From Massilia sp. Root335 (GTDB taxonomy: Bacteria > Pseudomonadota > Gammaproteobacteria > Burkholderiales > Burkholderiaceae_D), in assembly GCF_001425685.1 (NCBI RefSeq), contig NZ_LMCY01000028.1, forward strand, positions 196,102 through 260,101: DNA of 64,000 nt. The letters run 5' to 3'. Positions 24,603 through 34,370 of this stretch are shown here, piece by piece (within the stretch, counting starts at the first letter, position 1; the number at the start of each line of letters is the position of its first letter). A program made the translations under genes and the position numbers. The notes under the pieces are model-generated. The model saw only the letters and a list, made by a program, of their open reading frames with translations. It had not been told where the DNA came from and did not search any database.

Positions 24603-25937
24603 TCAGGCGCGGACGGCGACGCGCTCCTTGACGATGCCGCGGTACACGAGGAACGTGGCCACGAGGCTGATCGCGCCCGCGCAGGCCATCCAGTAGCCGG
24701 GGGCCGCCTTGTCGCCGGTGGCTTCGATCAGCCACGTGGAGACCAGCGGCGTCATGCCGCCGAACAGCGCCGTCGCGAGGCTGTACGCCAGCGAGAACCC
24801 GGTCGTGCGCACCTGGACCGGAATGATTTCCGTCAGCGCGACGATGGTCGCGCCGTTGTAGCTGCCGTACAGGAACGACAACCACAGCTCGACCAGCACC
24901 ATGTGGCCGAAGCTCGGGTTGGCGATCAGCCACGCCAGCGCGGGATAGGCCGTCACCGCCGCCAGCGCCGAGCACACGGCCATCACGGGCCAGCGGCCGA
25001 TGCGGTCCGAGAGGGCGCCCATGACGGGCAGCCAGATGAAATTCGACACCCCGACGCACAGCGTCACGAGCAGGCTGTCCGCGGTGCTCAGTTTGAGCAC
25101 GCTCTTGCCGAACGTGGGCGTGTACACGGTGATCAGGTAGAACGCGACCGTCGTCATCACGACGAGCATGGCGCCGACCGTGACGAGCGGCCAGTTCAGG
25201 GCCATCGTGCGCATCATCTGGCGGAACGTCGGATGCGTCTTCTGCGCCAGGTAGGCCTCGGTCTCCTGCAGCGAGCGGCGGATGTAGAACACCACGGGGA
25301 TGATCGAACAGCCGATGAAGAACGGGATGCGCCAGCCCCAGTCGGCGATGACCTCCTTCGCCATGGCCTGGTTGAGGGCGTAGCCCAGCGCGGCGGAGCA
25401 GATGACGGCGACCTGCTGGCTGGCCGATTGCCAGCTGACGTAGAAGCCCTTGTTGCCGGGCGTCGCCATCTCGGACAGGTAGACGGAGACGCCGCCCAGT
25501 TCCACGCCCGCCGAGAAGCCCTGCAGCAGGCGGCCGACCAGCACGAGCACCGGCGCCAGCATGCCGATGGTGGCATAGCCCGGTACGAACGCGATCAGCG
25601 CCGTCCCCGACGCCATGATCGCGAGCGTCAGCACGAGGCCCTTGCGCCGGCCGATGCGGTCGACGTAGCTGCCCAGGAAGATGGCGCCCAGGGGACGCAT
25701 GAAGAACCCCGCGCCGAAGGTGGCGAAGGTCATCATCAGCGCCGCGTACTCGCTCGTCGCCGGGAAGAACGCCCGGGCGATCTGGTGCGCGTAGAAGCCG
25801 AACAGGAAAAAATCATACATCTCGATGAAATTCCCGCTCGTGACCTTGATGACGGTGCCGAGCCGGGACGGCGCGCGCGCCGGCGCGGCCGCGGCGGCTG
25901 TGACGTGGGCGGCCGTGGCGGTGGAGTGAGTGGACAT
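24603..25937 (-). CDS. MHS-family MFS transporter (citrate/tricarboxylate:proton type)
   Basis: This 444-residue, 12-helix inner-membrane carrier has the family signature near the N-terminus: SGNFIEMYDFFLFGFYAHQI, FFMRPLGAIFLGSYVDRIGRR. These blocks place it with the metabolite:proton symporters CitA/TcuC. It is the last gene of a minus-strand row: porin, periplasmic binding protein, this carrier. A divergent LysR gene probably controls the row. The joint presence of porin and carrier fits uptake of an organic acid such as citrate, aconitate or tricarballylate; the exact substrate is inferred. The spacing to the preceding binding-protein stop is 22 bases. Confidence 0.85.
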   Translation of the reverse strand: MSTHSTATAAHVTAAAAAPARAPSRLGTVIKVTSGNFIEMYDFFLFGFYAHQIARAFFPATSEYAALMMTFATFGAGFFMRPLGAIFLGSYVDRIGRRKGLVLTLAIMASGTALIAFVPGYATIGMLAPVLVLVGRLLQGFSAGVELGGVSVYLSEMATPGNKGFYVSWQSASQQVAVICSAALGYALNQAMAKEVIADWGWRIPFFIGCSIIPVVFYIRRSLQETEAYLAQKTHPTFRQMMRTMALNWPLVTVGAMLVVMTTVAFYLITVYTPTFGKSVLKLSTADSLLVTLCVGVSNFIWLPVMGALSDRIGRWPVMAVCSALAAVTAYPALAWLIANPSFGHMVLVELWLSFLYGSYNGATIVALTEIIPVQVRTTGFSLAYSLATALFGGMTPLVSTWLIEATGDKAAPGYWMACAGAISLVATFLVYRGIVKERVAVRA

Positions 25938-25959
25938 GGTGACCTCTGGCGAAATAGGT

Positions 25960-26745
25960 TCAGTGCGGGGCGGCGACCGGTTCCAGCCCGGTCGCCTCGA
26001 TGGCGCGCGCGTTGGCAGGCGCGGCGAGGAAGCGCAGCAGCGCGCGCGCGGCCTCCGGATGGCCGGCGCCGCGCACGACGGCGCCGGCGAACTGCGTGTT
26101 GAGCTGCATTTCCTGCGGCATCAGGCCGACGATGTCGATGCCCTGCACGGGTTTCAGTTCGCTCTTCTGCTGGCATCCGAAATCGGCCTCGCCGCGGGCG
26201 ATGATCTCGCCCACAGGCGTGGCGGGAATCTGCGCTGCCTTGCCCTCCATCTGCTGCCGGATGCCGAGCTTGTCCAGCAGTTGCCGCTTGATGTATTCGC
26301 CGCTCGCGCTGTCGGAATAGGCGACGCGGGACGCGTGCAGGAAGGCCTGGCGCAGGCCGTCGACGGTGCCGATGTCCGGCTGCGCGGCGCCGTGGCGGAC
26401 GGCGCACGCGATCGGCGAGTTGGCGAGGACGACCTTGCTGCCCGGTTCGAGGCGCCCTTCGGCCATCAGCTTGTCGAGCGCGTCGCCCACCATGATGACG
26501 ACGTCGATCGGTTCGCCCCGCGCGAGGCGCGCGGGGATCGCGTTCTTCGTGGTGCCCATCGACGGACCCCAGGCGGCCACCAGATGGTCGCCGCTGGCGC
26601 GTTCGTATGGGCCAGCCAGGTCCTTGTAGGCCTGGGCGAAGCCGCCCGAGCTGACGACGTGCACGTCCGCGGCGTGGGCCGACGCGCCCAGCGCGAGGGC
26701 GGCGAGCGCCGCCAGGGTCTTGTGTTTCAGGTGATGTGGTCGCAT
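25960..26745 (-). CDS. ModA-like periplasmic substrate-binding protein
   Basis: This 261-residue protein has a Sec signal peptide (about 1-26, ALAALALGASAHA). The body starts DVHVVSSGGFAQAYKDLAGP and contains PIDVVIMVGDALDKLMAEGR and FGCQQKSELKP, the layout of type-2 binding proteins related to ModA. Proteins of this subgroup, often annotated as molybdate- or extracellular-solute-binding, occur beside MFS or TRAP carriers for organic acids. No ABC permease or ATPase accompanies it here, which is unusual for a binding protein. It lies between the porin and the MHS carrier, with short gaps on both sides, so it is probably co-transcribed. Confidence 0.8.
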   Translation of the reverse strand: MRPHHLKHKTLAALAALALGASAHAADVHVVSSGGFAQAYKDLAGPYERASGDHLVAAWGPSMGTTKNAIPARLARGEPIDVVIMVGDALDKLMAEGRLEPGSKVVLANSPIACAVRHGAAQPDIGTVDGLRQAFLHASRVAYSDSASGEYIKRQLLDKLGIRQQMEGKAAQIPATPVGEIIARGEADFGCQQKSELKPVQGIDIVGLMPQEMQLNTQFAGAVVRGAGHPEAARALLRFLAAPANARAIEATGLEPVAAPH

Positions 26746-26763
26746 GGCGTTCTCTCGTCTCCG

Positions 26764-27855
26764 TTAAAATTTTTGCATGAGGCCCAGCGTGAGGCCGGTG
26801 CCGTGGCGGTCGTTGGGCCGCGCTGCGGTGAGCCCCGCGGCGTCGCCGCGCCAGACCGTGTAGTCCGCTTCGGCATAGGCGGTGGTGCGCGGCGCCAGCA
26901 TCTTTTCGATGAACAGGAAGGCGCGGTCGAAGCCGTCGTCGCGCAGGCCCGTGGCGGCGCGCCGCACGCTGTACCAGGCCGTGGTGACGAGGACGTCGCG
27001 CGCCGCCTGGCGGCTCACGCCCGCGGACCGCACGCGCTGGACGACCGTCTTGCCCGGGCCCGTCGCGGCGTCGTTGCGCGCGATGTTGGCCTTGAACTGC
27101 CAGGCAGCGGCCCGCACCGCCGCGCCGGCCGTCCAGGCATCGAGCGGCAGGCCGTCGCGGCTGCGGAACTGCATCGTCGCGCCGGAGACGACCCAGGCCG
27201 GACGCTGGTAAGCCAGCGCGACGCCGTGGCTCGAGGCCGCGGCCGCGTCGCCCGGCACTTCGCCGGCCGAATACGCGGCGCGCGCCTGCCAGGGGCCGAC
27301 GTCGGCGGTGTACTTGACCGTGTTGTCCAGCCGGTAGAAGTTGTCCGCGTAGCCGCTCGGACCGTACTGGCGCCCGAATGCGTGCGTGCCGAACGCGGTA
27401 TTGCTCAAGCCCGCGACGTTGATGTTCGGGTTGATGCCTGCATAGCGTTTGCCGAGCGGATCGACGGGGACGAGGGCGTCGGACAGGAGGTTCGGCTGGC
27501 GGCCCGCGGCCACCGTGCCGTACGGGGTGGCGAGGCCGGCCCAGGCCAGGCGGTCGAACAGGCGGTCGCCCTTGGCCTGGGCGCCCGTGTCGGCATTGAT
27601 GCCGCCTTCGAGGCGGAACAATGCCTTCACGCCGCCCCCCAACGATTCCTGGCCCTTGATGCCCCAGCGGCTGGTGTTGTCGATGCCGCTGTTCACGAAG
27701 GCCGCATGGCCCGACGGGGCGGGTGCGTTGCTGGCGGCGAGGCCGGACGCGCTGCGCACGCCGACGTCGACGATGCCGTACAGGTCGACGCCCGACTGGG
27801 CAAGGCAGGTTCCGCTCGACGCGAGCAGGATGGTAAAGGCGCAGGGATGGCGCAC
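26764..27855 (-). CDS. Gram-negative general porin
   Basis: This 363-residue outer-membrane trimeric porin is of the Neisseria/Bordetella type. A GTG at 27855 directly follows AAGGAGAC and begins a signal peptide (MRHPCAFTILLASSGTCLAQ); the open frame extends upstream to 27921 but without a site. The mature start SGVDLYGIVDVGVRSASG is the standard first strand, and SRWGIKGQESLGGGVKALFR and GTVAAGRQPNLLSD are classic porin blocks. The C-terminus ends GLTLGLMQKF with the terminal phenylalanine needed for BAM-dependent insertion. It is the first gene of the LysR-linked uptake row and shares a divergent promoter region with lysR. Confidence 0.9.
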   Translation of the reverse strand: MRHPCAFTILLASSGTCLAQSGVDLYGIVDVGVRSASGLAASNAPAPSGHAAFVNSGIDNTSRWGIKGQESLGGGVKALFRLEGGINADTGAQAKGDRLFDRLAWAGLATPYGTVAAGRQPNLLSDALVPVDPLGKRYAGINPNINVAGLSNTAFGTHAFGRQYGPSGYADNFYRLDNTVKYTADVGPWQARAAYSAGEVPGDAAAASSHGVALAYQRPAWVVSGATMQFRSRDGLPLDAWTAGAAVRAAAWQFKANIARNDAATGPGKTVVQRVRSAGVSRQAARDVLVTTAWYSVRRAATGLRDDGFDRAFLFIEKMLAPRTTAYAEADYTVWRGDAAGLTAARPNDRHGTGLTLGLMQKF

Positions 27856-27902
27856 GGTGTCTCCTTGGTGGTTGCCTTCTTGGCGAGGCTGGGATGGCTG
27901 AG

Positions 27903-27946
27903 TGGATGAATCATCCACCAAATGGCATAATTTGATAATTGCAATT
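27903..27946. promoter_or_regulatory. Divergent regulatory region with palindromes (LysR target candidate)
   Basis: Between the porin and lysR starts lie a perfect inverted repeat, TGGATGA-A-TCATCCA (27903-27917), and a ten-base palindrome AATTGCAATT (27937-27946) about 20 bases away. LysR proteins bind such paired dyads in divergent promoters, one recognition and one activation site. These are the most likely sites for the adjacent regulator. Confidence 0.5.
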
Positions 27947-27966
27947 TTCCAGCGTATTCATGCACC

Positions 27967-28878
27967 ATGCGCATCAATTACGACTTGCACGACTTGCAGG
28001 CGTTCGTCGCCGTGGCGGAGCGCGCCAGCTTCCGCCAGGCCGCCGCCGACCTGTTCCTGTCGCAATCGGCGCTGAGCCGCCGCATCGACAAGCTGGAGGA
28101 GGCGCTGGGCGTCGTCCTGTTCGAGCGCACGACCCGGCGAGTCCGGCTGACCAATGTGGGGCAAGCCTTCCTCGTCAACGTGCGCACGGCGCTGGACGGC
28201 CTGGAAGACGCGGTGCTGGGCGTCGCCGACCTCGCGGCGCACCGGACGGGATCGGTGACGCTCGCCTGCGTGCCGTCCGCCGTCTGGCACTTCCTGCCGG
28301 AGGTGCTGAAGGATTTCAGCGAGCGCTTTCCGCGCATCCGCGTGCGCGTCCACGACGAGAGCGCGCAGGACGTGCTGAATCTCGTGCTGAACGGCGAAGC
28401 CGACTTCGGCATCAACTTCACCGGCGCGGAAAACCCGGAGATCGTGTTCGAACCAATTTATGTGGAAAGCTATGTGCTGGCCATGCGCCGCGACCACCCG
28501 CTGGCGCGCCGCAAGACGCTGAGCTGGAAGGACACGGTCGGCGAGCGCTATATCTCGGTCGCCAAGTCGAGCGGCAACCGCAGCGTCATCGATGCCGCGC
28601 TGGCCGGCGTCGAGAAGCATCCGGTCATCCTGTGCGAAGTGAACCACGTCTCCGGCGTGCTGGCCCTCGTCGAAGCGGGCATGGGCGTGGCCGCGGTGCC
28701 CGGGCTGTCCGTGCTGCCGGGACGGCCGGACACGATCGTCGGCGTGCCGCTCGTGAACCCGGCCATTCACCGGACGCTGGGCCTGATCACCAAGCGCGAT
28801 CACAGCATGGCGCCCGCGGCGCGGACCTTGTTCGGGATGCTGGCGGAAGCGCTGCGGCCGCGGAAAGGCCCGGCCTGA
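27967..28878 (+). CDS. LysR-family transcriptional regulator
   Basis: This 303-residue regulator has the N-terminal winged helix-turn-helix MRINYDLHDLQAFVAVAERA, SFRQAAADLFLSQSALSRRI, LEEALGVVLFERTTRRVRLT, matching LysR almost ideally. A periplasmic-binding-like effector domain (about 90-295) follows. It is transcribed divergently from the porin/binding-protein/MHS-carrier row and should activate it in the presence of an organic-acid ligand. Target and ligand are inferred from position. The gene has no clear ribosome site; the ATG at 27967 is chosen because the helix-turn-helix begins right after it. Confidence 0.9.
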   Translation: MRINYDLHDLQAFVAVAERASFRQAAADLFLSQSALSRRIDKLEEALGVVLFERTTRRVRLTNVGQAFLVNVRTALDGLEDAVLGVADLAAHRTGSVTLACVPSAVWHFLPEVLKDFSERFPRIRVRVHDESAQDVLNLVLNGEADFGINFTGAENPEIVFEPIYVESYVLAMRRDHPLARRKTLSWKDTVGERYISVAKSSGNRSVIDAALAGVEKHPVILCEVNHVSGVLALVEAGMGVAAVPGLSVLPGRPDTIVGVPLVNPAIHRTLGLITKRDHSMAPAARTLFGMLAEALRPRKGPA

Positions 28879-28954
28879 CCGCGCCCCGCGTTGTTTTATC
28901 GAGAATCCGCTCGCCGGCCCGCGCCGCCTGTAGGACAATGCCGGCATCTTGTGT

Positions 28955-29011
28955 TTGACAGCGATTTTCGCCCGGTGCTATAGTCGGGCAACGGTCATGG
29001 GAACGTTTCCA
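28955..29011 (+). promoter_or_regulatory. Sigma-70 promoter and LacI-type operator of the sugar ABC operon
   Basis: TTGACA (28955-28960) and TATAGT (28979-28984) are 18 bases apart. Downstream, TGGGAACGTTTCCA (28998-29011) fits the palindrome TGGRAANNTTTCCA also found before the GH1 and GH3 genes. Its position after the -10 box implies repression by the LacI protein encoded at the end of the operon. Confidence 0.7.
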
Positions 29012-29074
29012 CGCGAACGCCATGATCGCATAAAACAGGCGCCGGCCCCGCCAGGACGCCATAACGGAGACAGC

Positions 29075-30304
29075 ATGTACGGAACCCGCAGGTGGCTGCT
29101 CGGCGCGTCGTTGTGCGCATTCGCGGCGGCGGCACACGCCGGTCCCAGGGCGGACGTGATCCACTGGTGGACGTCCGGCGGCGAATCGGCCGCCGTGAAG
29201 CAGGTCGAGCAGGCCTATCGCGCGGCCGGCGGCACCTGGGTCGACACCGCGATCGCCGGCGGCGACCAGGCGCGCGCCGTCACCATCAACCGCATCATCG
29301 GCGGCAATCCGCCCACCGCGGCCCAGTTCAACACCTCCAAGCAGTTCCTCGACATCATCGAGGAAGACATGCTCAATCCCGTCGACGACATCGCGCGCCG
29401 CGACCATTGGGACCAGGTCCTGCCGGCACCCATCGTCGACGTGATCAAGGTGCGCGGCCACTGGTACGCCGTGCCGATCAACATCCACATGCAGACGTGG
29501 ATCTGGTATTCGAAAGCCGCGTTCGCGAAGGCCGGCATCGGGCGCGAGCCGGCCAGCATGGACGAGCTGTTCGCGGACCTCGACAAACTCAAGGCGGCCG
29601 GCTTGATTCCGCTCGCGCACGGCGGCCAGGCGTGGCAGGAGATCCTGCTGTTTTCGATGGTGCTGTCGAACCTGGGCGGCCGCGACCTGTACCTGAAAGT
29701 GATCCGCGACCGCGACCAGGCCGCCATCCATTCGTCCGCGTTCCGCCAGGTGCTGGTCGCATTCAAGCGCCTGCAGGGCTATGTCGATCCGGCGTCGCCG
29801 GGCCGCAACTGGAACGACGCGACGGCGCTCGTGATCGGCGGGAAGGCCGGCATGCAGATCATGGGCGACTGGGCCAAGGGCGAATTCATCGCGGCCGGGC
29901 AGGCGCCGGGTCGCGAGTTCGGGTGCGTGCCGGGATTGGGCCGCGACAGTCCCTACCTGATCCAGGGTGACGTCTTCGTGTTCCCGAAAACGGACGATGC
30001 GGCCACGCTGCGCGCCCAGAAGCTGCTGGCGAGCGTCGTCGAGAAGCCCGCCGTGCAGCTCGCGTTCAACAGGCTGAAAGGGTCGATCCCGGTGCGGCTG
30101 GACGCCGACGACAGCCAGTTCGACGAGTGCGCGCGCAAGGGCATGGCGATCCTGCGCGATCCGCGCCGGCCGGTCGGCGTCGCCGAGGTGTACCTGACGC
30201 CCGACCAGAACGGCGCGCTGCAGGACGTGCTGACCGCCTACTGGAACACGAACATGCCCGTCGACCGGGCCCAGAACAGCATCGCTTCGGCGCTGCGCTA
30301 CTGA
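29075..30304 (+). CDS. Sugar ABC transporter, periplasmic binding protein
   Basis: This 409-residue exported protein has a signal peptide (MYGTRRWLLGASLCAFAAAA, cleavage near HAG); the ATG follows AACGGAGACAGC. The mature protein starts ADVIHWWTSGGESAAVKQVE, typical of family-1 carbohydrate-binding proteins (GtsA/CebE relatives), and has GRNWNDATALVIGGKAGMQI and GDWAKGEFIAAGQAPGREFG as further family blocks. It feeds the two permeases encoded just downstream. The locus context (LacI, GH1, GH3, glucokinase) indicates glucose, cellobiose or cello-oligosaccharides. It is the first gene of the operon and lies behind a sigma-70 promoter and operator. Confidence 0.9.
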   Translation: MYGTRRWLLGASLCAFAAAAHAGPRADVIHWWTSGGESAAVKQVEQAYRAAGGTWVDTAIAGGDQARAVTINRIIGGNPPTAAQFNTSKQFLDIIEEDMLNPVDDIARRDHWDQVLPAPIVDVIKVRGHWYAVPINIHMQTWIWYSKAAFAKAGIGREPASMDELFADLDKLKAAGLIPLAHGGQAWQEILLFSMVLSNLGGRDLYLKVIRDRDQAAIHSSAFRQVLVAFKRLQGYVDPASPGRNWNDATALVIGGKAGMQIMGDWAKGEFIAAGQAPGREFGCVPGLGRDSPYLIQGDVFVFPKTDDAATLRAQKLLASVVEKPAVQLAFNRLKGSIPVRLDADDSQFDECARKGMAILRDPRRPVGVAEVYLTPDQNGALQDVLTAYWNTNMPVDRAQNSIASALRY

Positions 30305-30305
30305 C

Positions 30306-31181
30306 ATGGCGCGACGTTCCCTCACCCGGGCCACACCGTACGCGGCGCTGCTGCCGATGGCCGTCGTGGCCGCACTCGGCTACCTGGGCGCCGGCCTGTG
30401 GACGTTCTATCTGTCGCTGACCGGCTCGCGCACCTTCCCGTCCGGGCACTTCATCGGCCTCGCGCAATACCACCGCCTGTTCGACAACGAGCGCTGGATG
30501 CTGTCGCTGCACAACCTGGCCGCGTACGGCGCGCTGTTCGTGCTGGCGAGCCTCGTCATCGGCTTCCTGCTGGCCGTGTTCATCGACCAGAACGTCAAAG
30601 GCGAGGGCGTGTTCCGCACCGTGTTCCTGTACCCGTACGCGATGTCGTTCGTGGCGACTGGCCTCGTGTGGCAATGGCTCCTGAGCCCGGGCGACGGCAT
30701 CGACGGCGCGATCCGCGCGCTCGGGTTCGGGCACGTCCGGTTCGACTGGATCGTGTCGCAGGACTATGCGATCTACACGGTCGTCATCGCCACCGTGTGG
30801 CAGGCGTCCGGCCTCGTGATGGCGCTGATGCTGGCCGGGCTGCGCGGCATCGACCCCGAGATCCGGAAGGCGGCGCGGCTGGACGGCATCCCCGCCTGGC
30901 GCGTGTATGCCCAGATCATCCTGCCGATGCTGTGGCCGACCGTCGCCACCGTCCTGCTGCTGCTCGCGACGGCCGTCGCGAAGCTGTACGACGCCGTCGT
31001 CGCGATGACGCAGGGCGGTCCCGGCATCGCCAGCGAGGTCCCGGCCAAATTCATCATGGACCACCTGTTCCTGCGCTCGAACGTGGGCCTGGCTTCGGCC
31101 GGCGCGATCGTGCTGCTCGTTCCGGTGCTGGCGCTGCTCGCGCCGTATGCCTATGCCCGCAGCCGCAAGGAGACCGCATGA
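30306..31181 (+). CDS. Sugar ABC transporter permease (MalF-like)
   Basis: This 291-residue inner-membrane protein has six hydrophobic segments. It begins one base after the binding-protein stop codon. The EAA loop that docks the ATPase is visible near the C-terminus (EIRKAARLDGIPAWRVYAQI, LPMLWPT). It forms a heterodimer with the next gene product, whose ATG overlaps this stop as ATGA. It is the usual middle gene of carbohydrate-uptake-1 ABC operons. Substrate as for the binding protein. Confidence 0.9.
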   Translation: MARRSLTRATPYAALLPMAVVAALGYLGAGLWTFYLSLTGSRTFPSGHFIGLAQYHRLFDNERWMLSLHNLAAYGALFVLASLVIGFLLAVFIDQNVKGEGVFRTVFLYPYAMSFVATGLVWQWLLSPGDGIDGAIRALGFGHVRFDWIVSQDYAIYTVVIATVWQASGLVMALMLAGLRGIDPEIRKAARLDGIPAWRVYAQIILPMLWPTVATVLLLLATAVAKLYDAVVAMTQGGPGIASEVPAKFIMDHLFLRSNVGLASAGAIVLLVPVLALLAPYAYARSRKETA

Positions 31182-32110
31182 ATCCCCAGACGATCGTCCC
31201 GCCGCTGGCCACCACGCCGGCCGCCGCCGCGCACCGCAAGCCGCTGCGGCGCGCGCGGCGCCGCCTCACGCCCGCGCGCATCGGCCTGTACGTGTTCCTG
31301 CTGGGCGCCGCGCTGTTCTTCCTGCTGCCGCTGTACGTGATGATCGTGACGTCGCTGAAGACGATGGACGAGATCCGCCAGGGCGGCATCTTCGCGCTGC
31401 CGCACGCGTTCACGTTCGAGCCGTGGCGCCTCGCCTGGGGCGGCGTGTGCACGGGCGCGGCGTGCGCGGGCGTGCGCGCCGGCTTCTGGAATTCGGTCGC
31501 GATCACCGTGCCGAGTACCGTCCTTCCGATCCTGCTCGGCGCCGTCAACGGCTACGCGCTGTCGTTCTGGCGTCCGCGCGGGGCCAACGTCCTGTTCGGC
31601 ATCCTGATGGCCGGCGCCTTCGTCCCGGTGCAGGTGATGATCTATCCGCTCGTGCGTGTGATGGCGCTGGCCGGCATCTTCGGCTCGCTGCCCGCGATCG
31701 TGCTCGTGCACCTCGTGTTCGGCATGCCCGTCCTGACGCTGCTGTTCCGGAATTACTACTGCAACGTGCCGCACGAGCTGTTCCAGGCGGCGCGCATCGA
31801 CGGCGGCGGTTTCTGGCGCATCTTCGCGCAGGTGATGCTGCCGATGTCGCTGCCCGTCATCGTCGTCGCCGCGATCATGCAGGTGACGGGCGTGTGGAAC
31901 GACTACATCCTCGGCCTCGTGTTCGCGGGACGCGACAACATGCCGATGATGGTCCAGCTGAACAACGTGATCAACACCACGACCGGCACCCGGCAGTACA
32001 ACGTGAACATGGCGGCGACGATCCTGACGGCGCTCGTGCCGCTCGCGCTGTACTTTTTCTCGGGCCGCTGGTTCGTGCGCGGCATCGCCGAAGGTAGCGT
32101 GAAAGGATAA
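31178..32110 (+). CDS. Sugar ABC transporter permease (MalG-like)
   Basis: This 310-residue inner-membrane protein has six hydrophobic segments. The first 35 residues are a soluble, basic extension (AAAHRKPLRRARRRLTPARI). The MalG-type N-terminal block YVMIVTSLKTMDEIRQGGIF and the EAA loop ELFQAARIDGGGFWRIFAQV are present, with LPMSLPVI following. The start ATG overlaps the upstream stop by four bases. The ATPase gene starts three bases after its stop, so the four transport genes are one tightly packed unit. Confidence 0.9.
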   Translation: MNPQTIVPPLATTPAAAAHRKPLRRARRRLTPARIGLYVFLLGAALFFLLPLYVMIVTSLKTMDEIRQGGIFALPHAFTFEPWRLAWGGVCTGAACAGVRAGFWNSVAITVPSTVLPILLGAVNGYALSFWRPRGANVLFGILMAGAFVPVQVMIYPLVRVMALAGIFGSLPAIVLVHLVFGMPVLTLLFRNYYCNVPHELFQAARIDGGGFWRIFAQVMLPMSLPVIVVAAIMQVTGVWNDYILGLVFAGRDNMPMMVQLNNVINTTTGTRQYNVNMAATILTALVPLALYFFSGRWFVRGIAEGSVKG

Positions 32111-32113
32111 GGG

Positions 32114-33169
<1,056 letters not shown>

Positions 33170-33244
33170 ACGGCGCAAATACAGTATCCTTACGCCGCGC
33201 CGCCCCGGCGGCCCTGGCGAAACGTAAGCATTGAGGAAGAGTTT

Positions 33245-34273
33245 GTGGCGACTATCAAGGACGTAGCGAAGCTGGCCGGCGTTGGCCTCGGCACCGCGTC
33301 GCGCGTGGTGAGCGGGAAGGGATCGGTATCGCCGGCGACGCTGGCACGCGTGAAGCAGGCGATCGACGAGCTGGGCTTCCGGCCGTCGCACGCGGCGCGC
33401 GCGCTGCTGTCCGGGACGAGCCGCATGGTCGGCGTGTATATCCCCGTGCTCAGCGGGACGTTCTACACGCCCATCCTGCAGATCATCGACACGGAACTGC
33501 GCGCGGCCGGCGTGCACATGGTGCTGGCGTTCGGCGTGGGCCTCGGCGACGAACGGCGCCAGGCCGTCGAGGGCATCGAATTCCTCGTCGAGCGCGGCTG
33601 CGACGGCCTCGTCGTGATGACGAGCGCCCTGCAGGAAGAGGACGTGGCCGCGCTGGGCGCCAAGTCCGGCCAGCTCGTCGCGCTGAACCACAGCTTCGAA
33701 TCTATGCCGGACCAGTGCTTCACCGTCGACCACGCGCTGGGCGGGCGCCTCGCCGCGCGCGCGCTGCTGGACCAGAAACACCGCAAGATCGCCGTCGTCG
33801 AAGGCCCGCGCCAGCTGGAGGACAACCGCGCCCGCATCGACGGTTTCATGAGCGAGCTGCGCGAGCACGGCATCGACCCCGCGAAGATCTGGCGCCTCGA
33901 GAGCGACTTTTCGCCGGCCGGCGGCTGGGCCGCGGCCAAACAGCTGCTCGATTCCGGCTACGGCTGCACGGCGCTGTTCTGCGCCAACGACGAGATGGCC
34001 GTGGGCGCGCTGTCGTACTTCCAGGAGGCGGGCATCCGCGTGCCACACGACCTGTCCGTGCTGGGTTACGACGACACGCCCAGCGCCGCGTTCTCCGCGC
34101 CGCGCCTGACGTCGGTGCACATGCCGTGGCGCGAGATGACGCAGAACGGCATCAACGCCTTGCTCAACCTGTGCTACGACATGCGCCGGCCCGTCACGCG
34201 CGAGTTCCCCGTCAGCGTCACGTTGCGCGCGTCGCTCGCGACCGCGCCGGGCGGGAGACGCAAGGCCGCCTGA
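33245..34273 (+). CDS. LacI-family transcriptional regulator
   Basis: This is a 342-residue repressor. A GTG start at 33245 follows GAGGAAGAG and opens with the LacI DNA-binding helix-turn-helix (MATIKDVAKLAGVGLGTASR, VVSGKGSVSP) and hinge helix. The periplasmic-binding-like effector domain covers about 60-335 (CDGLVVMTSALQEEDVAALG; LGYDDTPSAAFSAPRLTSVH). Candidate operators TGGRAANNTTTCCA stand before the ABC operon, GH1 and GH3 genes, all inside this locus, so it probably controls the whole beta-glucoside regulon in response to an oligosaccharide or glucose. A rho-independent terminator follows directly. Confidence 0.92.
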   Translation: MATIKDVAKLAGVGLGTASRVVSGKGSVSPATLARVKQAIDELGFRPSHAARALLSGTSRMVGVYIPVLSGTFYTPILQIIDTELRAAGVHMVLAFGVGLGDERRQAVEGIEFLVERGCDGLVVMTSALQEEDVAALGAKSGQLVALNHSFESMPDQCFTVDHALGGRLAARALLDQKHRKIAVVEGPRQLEDNRARIDGFMSELREHGIDPAKIWRLESDFSPAGGWAAAKQLLDSGYGCTALFCANDEMAVGALSYFQEAGIRVPHDLSVLGYDDTPSAAFSAPRLTSVHMPWREMTQNGINALLNLCYDMRRPVTREFPVSVTLRASLATAPGGRRKAA

Positions 34274-34292
34274 CGGCGCCGCCGCGACCCGG

Positions 34293-34320
34293 GCGCGCGG
34301 CCGCATGCGCGCTTTTTTTT
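34293..34320 (+). terminator. Rho-independent terminator after lacI
   Basis: A six-base GCGCGC stem with an eight-base GC-rich loop is followed at once by eight T residues (34313-34320). It separates the transport/lacI operon from the GH1 gene. Confidence 0.75.
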
Positions 34321-34330
34321 GCGGCGCATC

Positions 34331-34344
34331 TGGAAAGCTTTCCA
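34331..34344 (+). promoter_or_regulatory. LacI-type operator before GH1
   Basis: TGGAAAGCTTTCCA is a perfect 14-base palindrome 26 bases before the GH1 start codon. It matches the operators at 28998 and 37346 and is very likely bound by the LacI protein encoded immediately upstream. Confidence 0.75.
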
Positions 34345-34370
34345 ATCACAACCATGACAGACCGACTACC

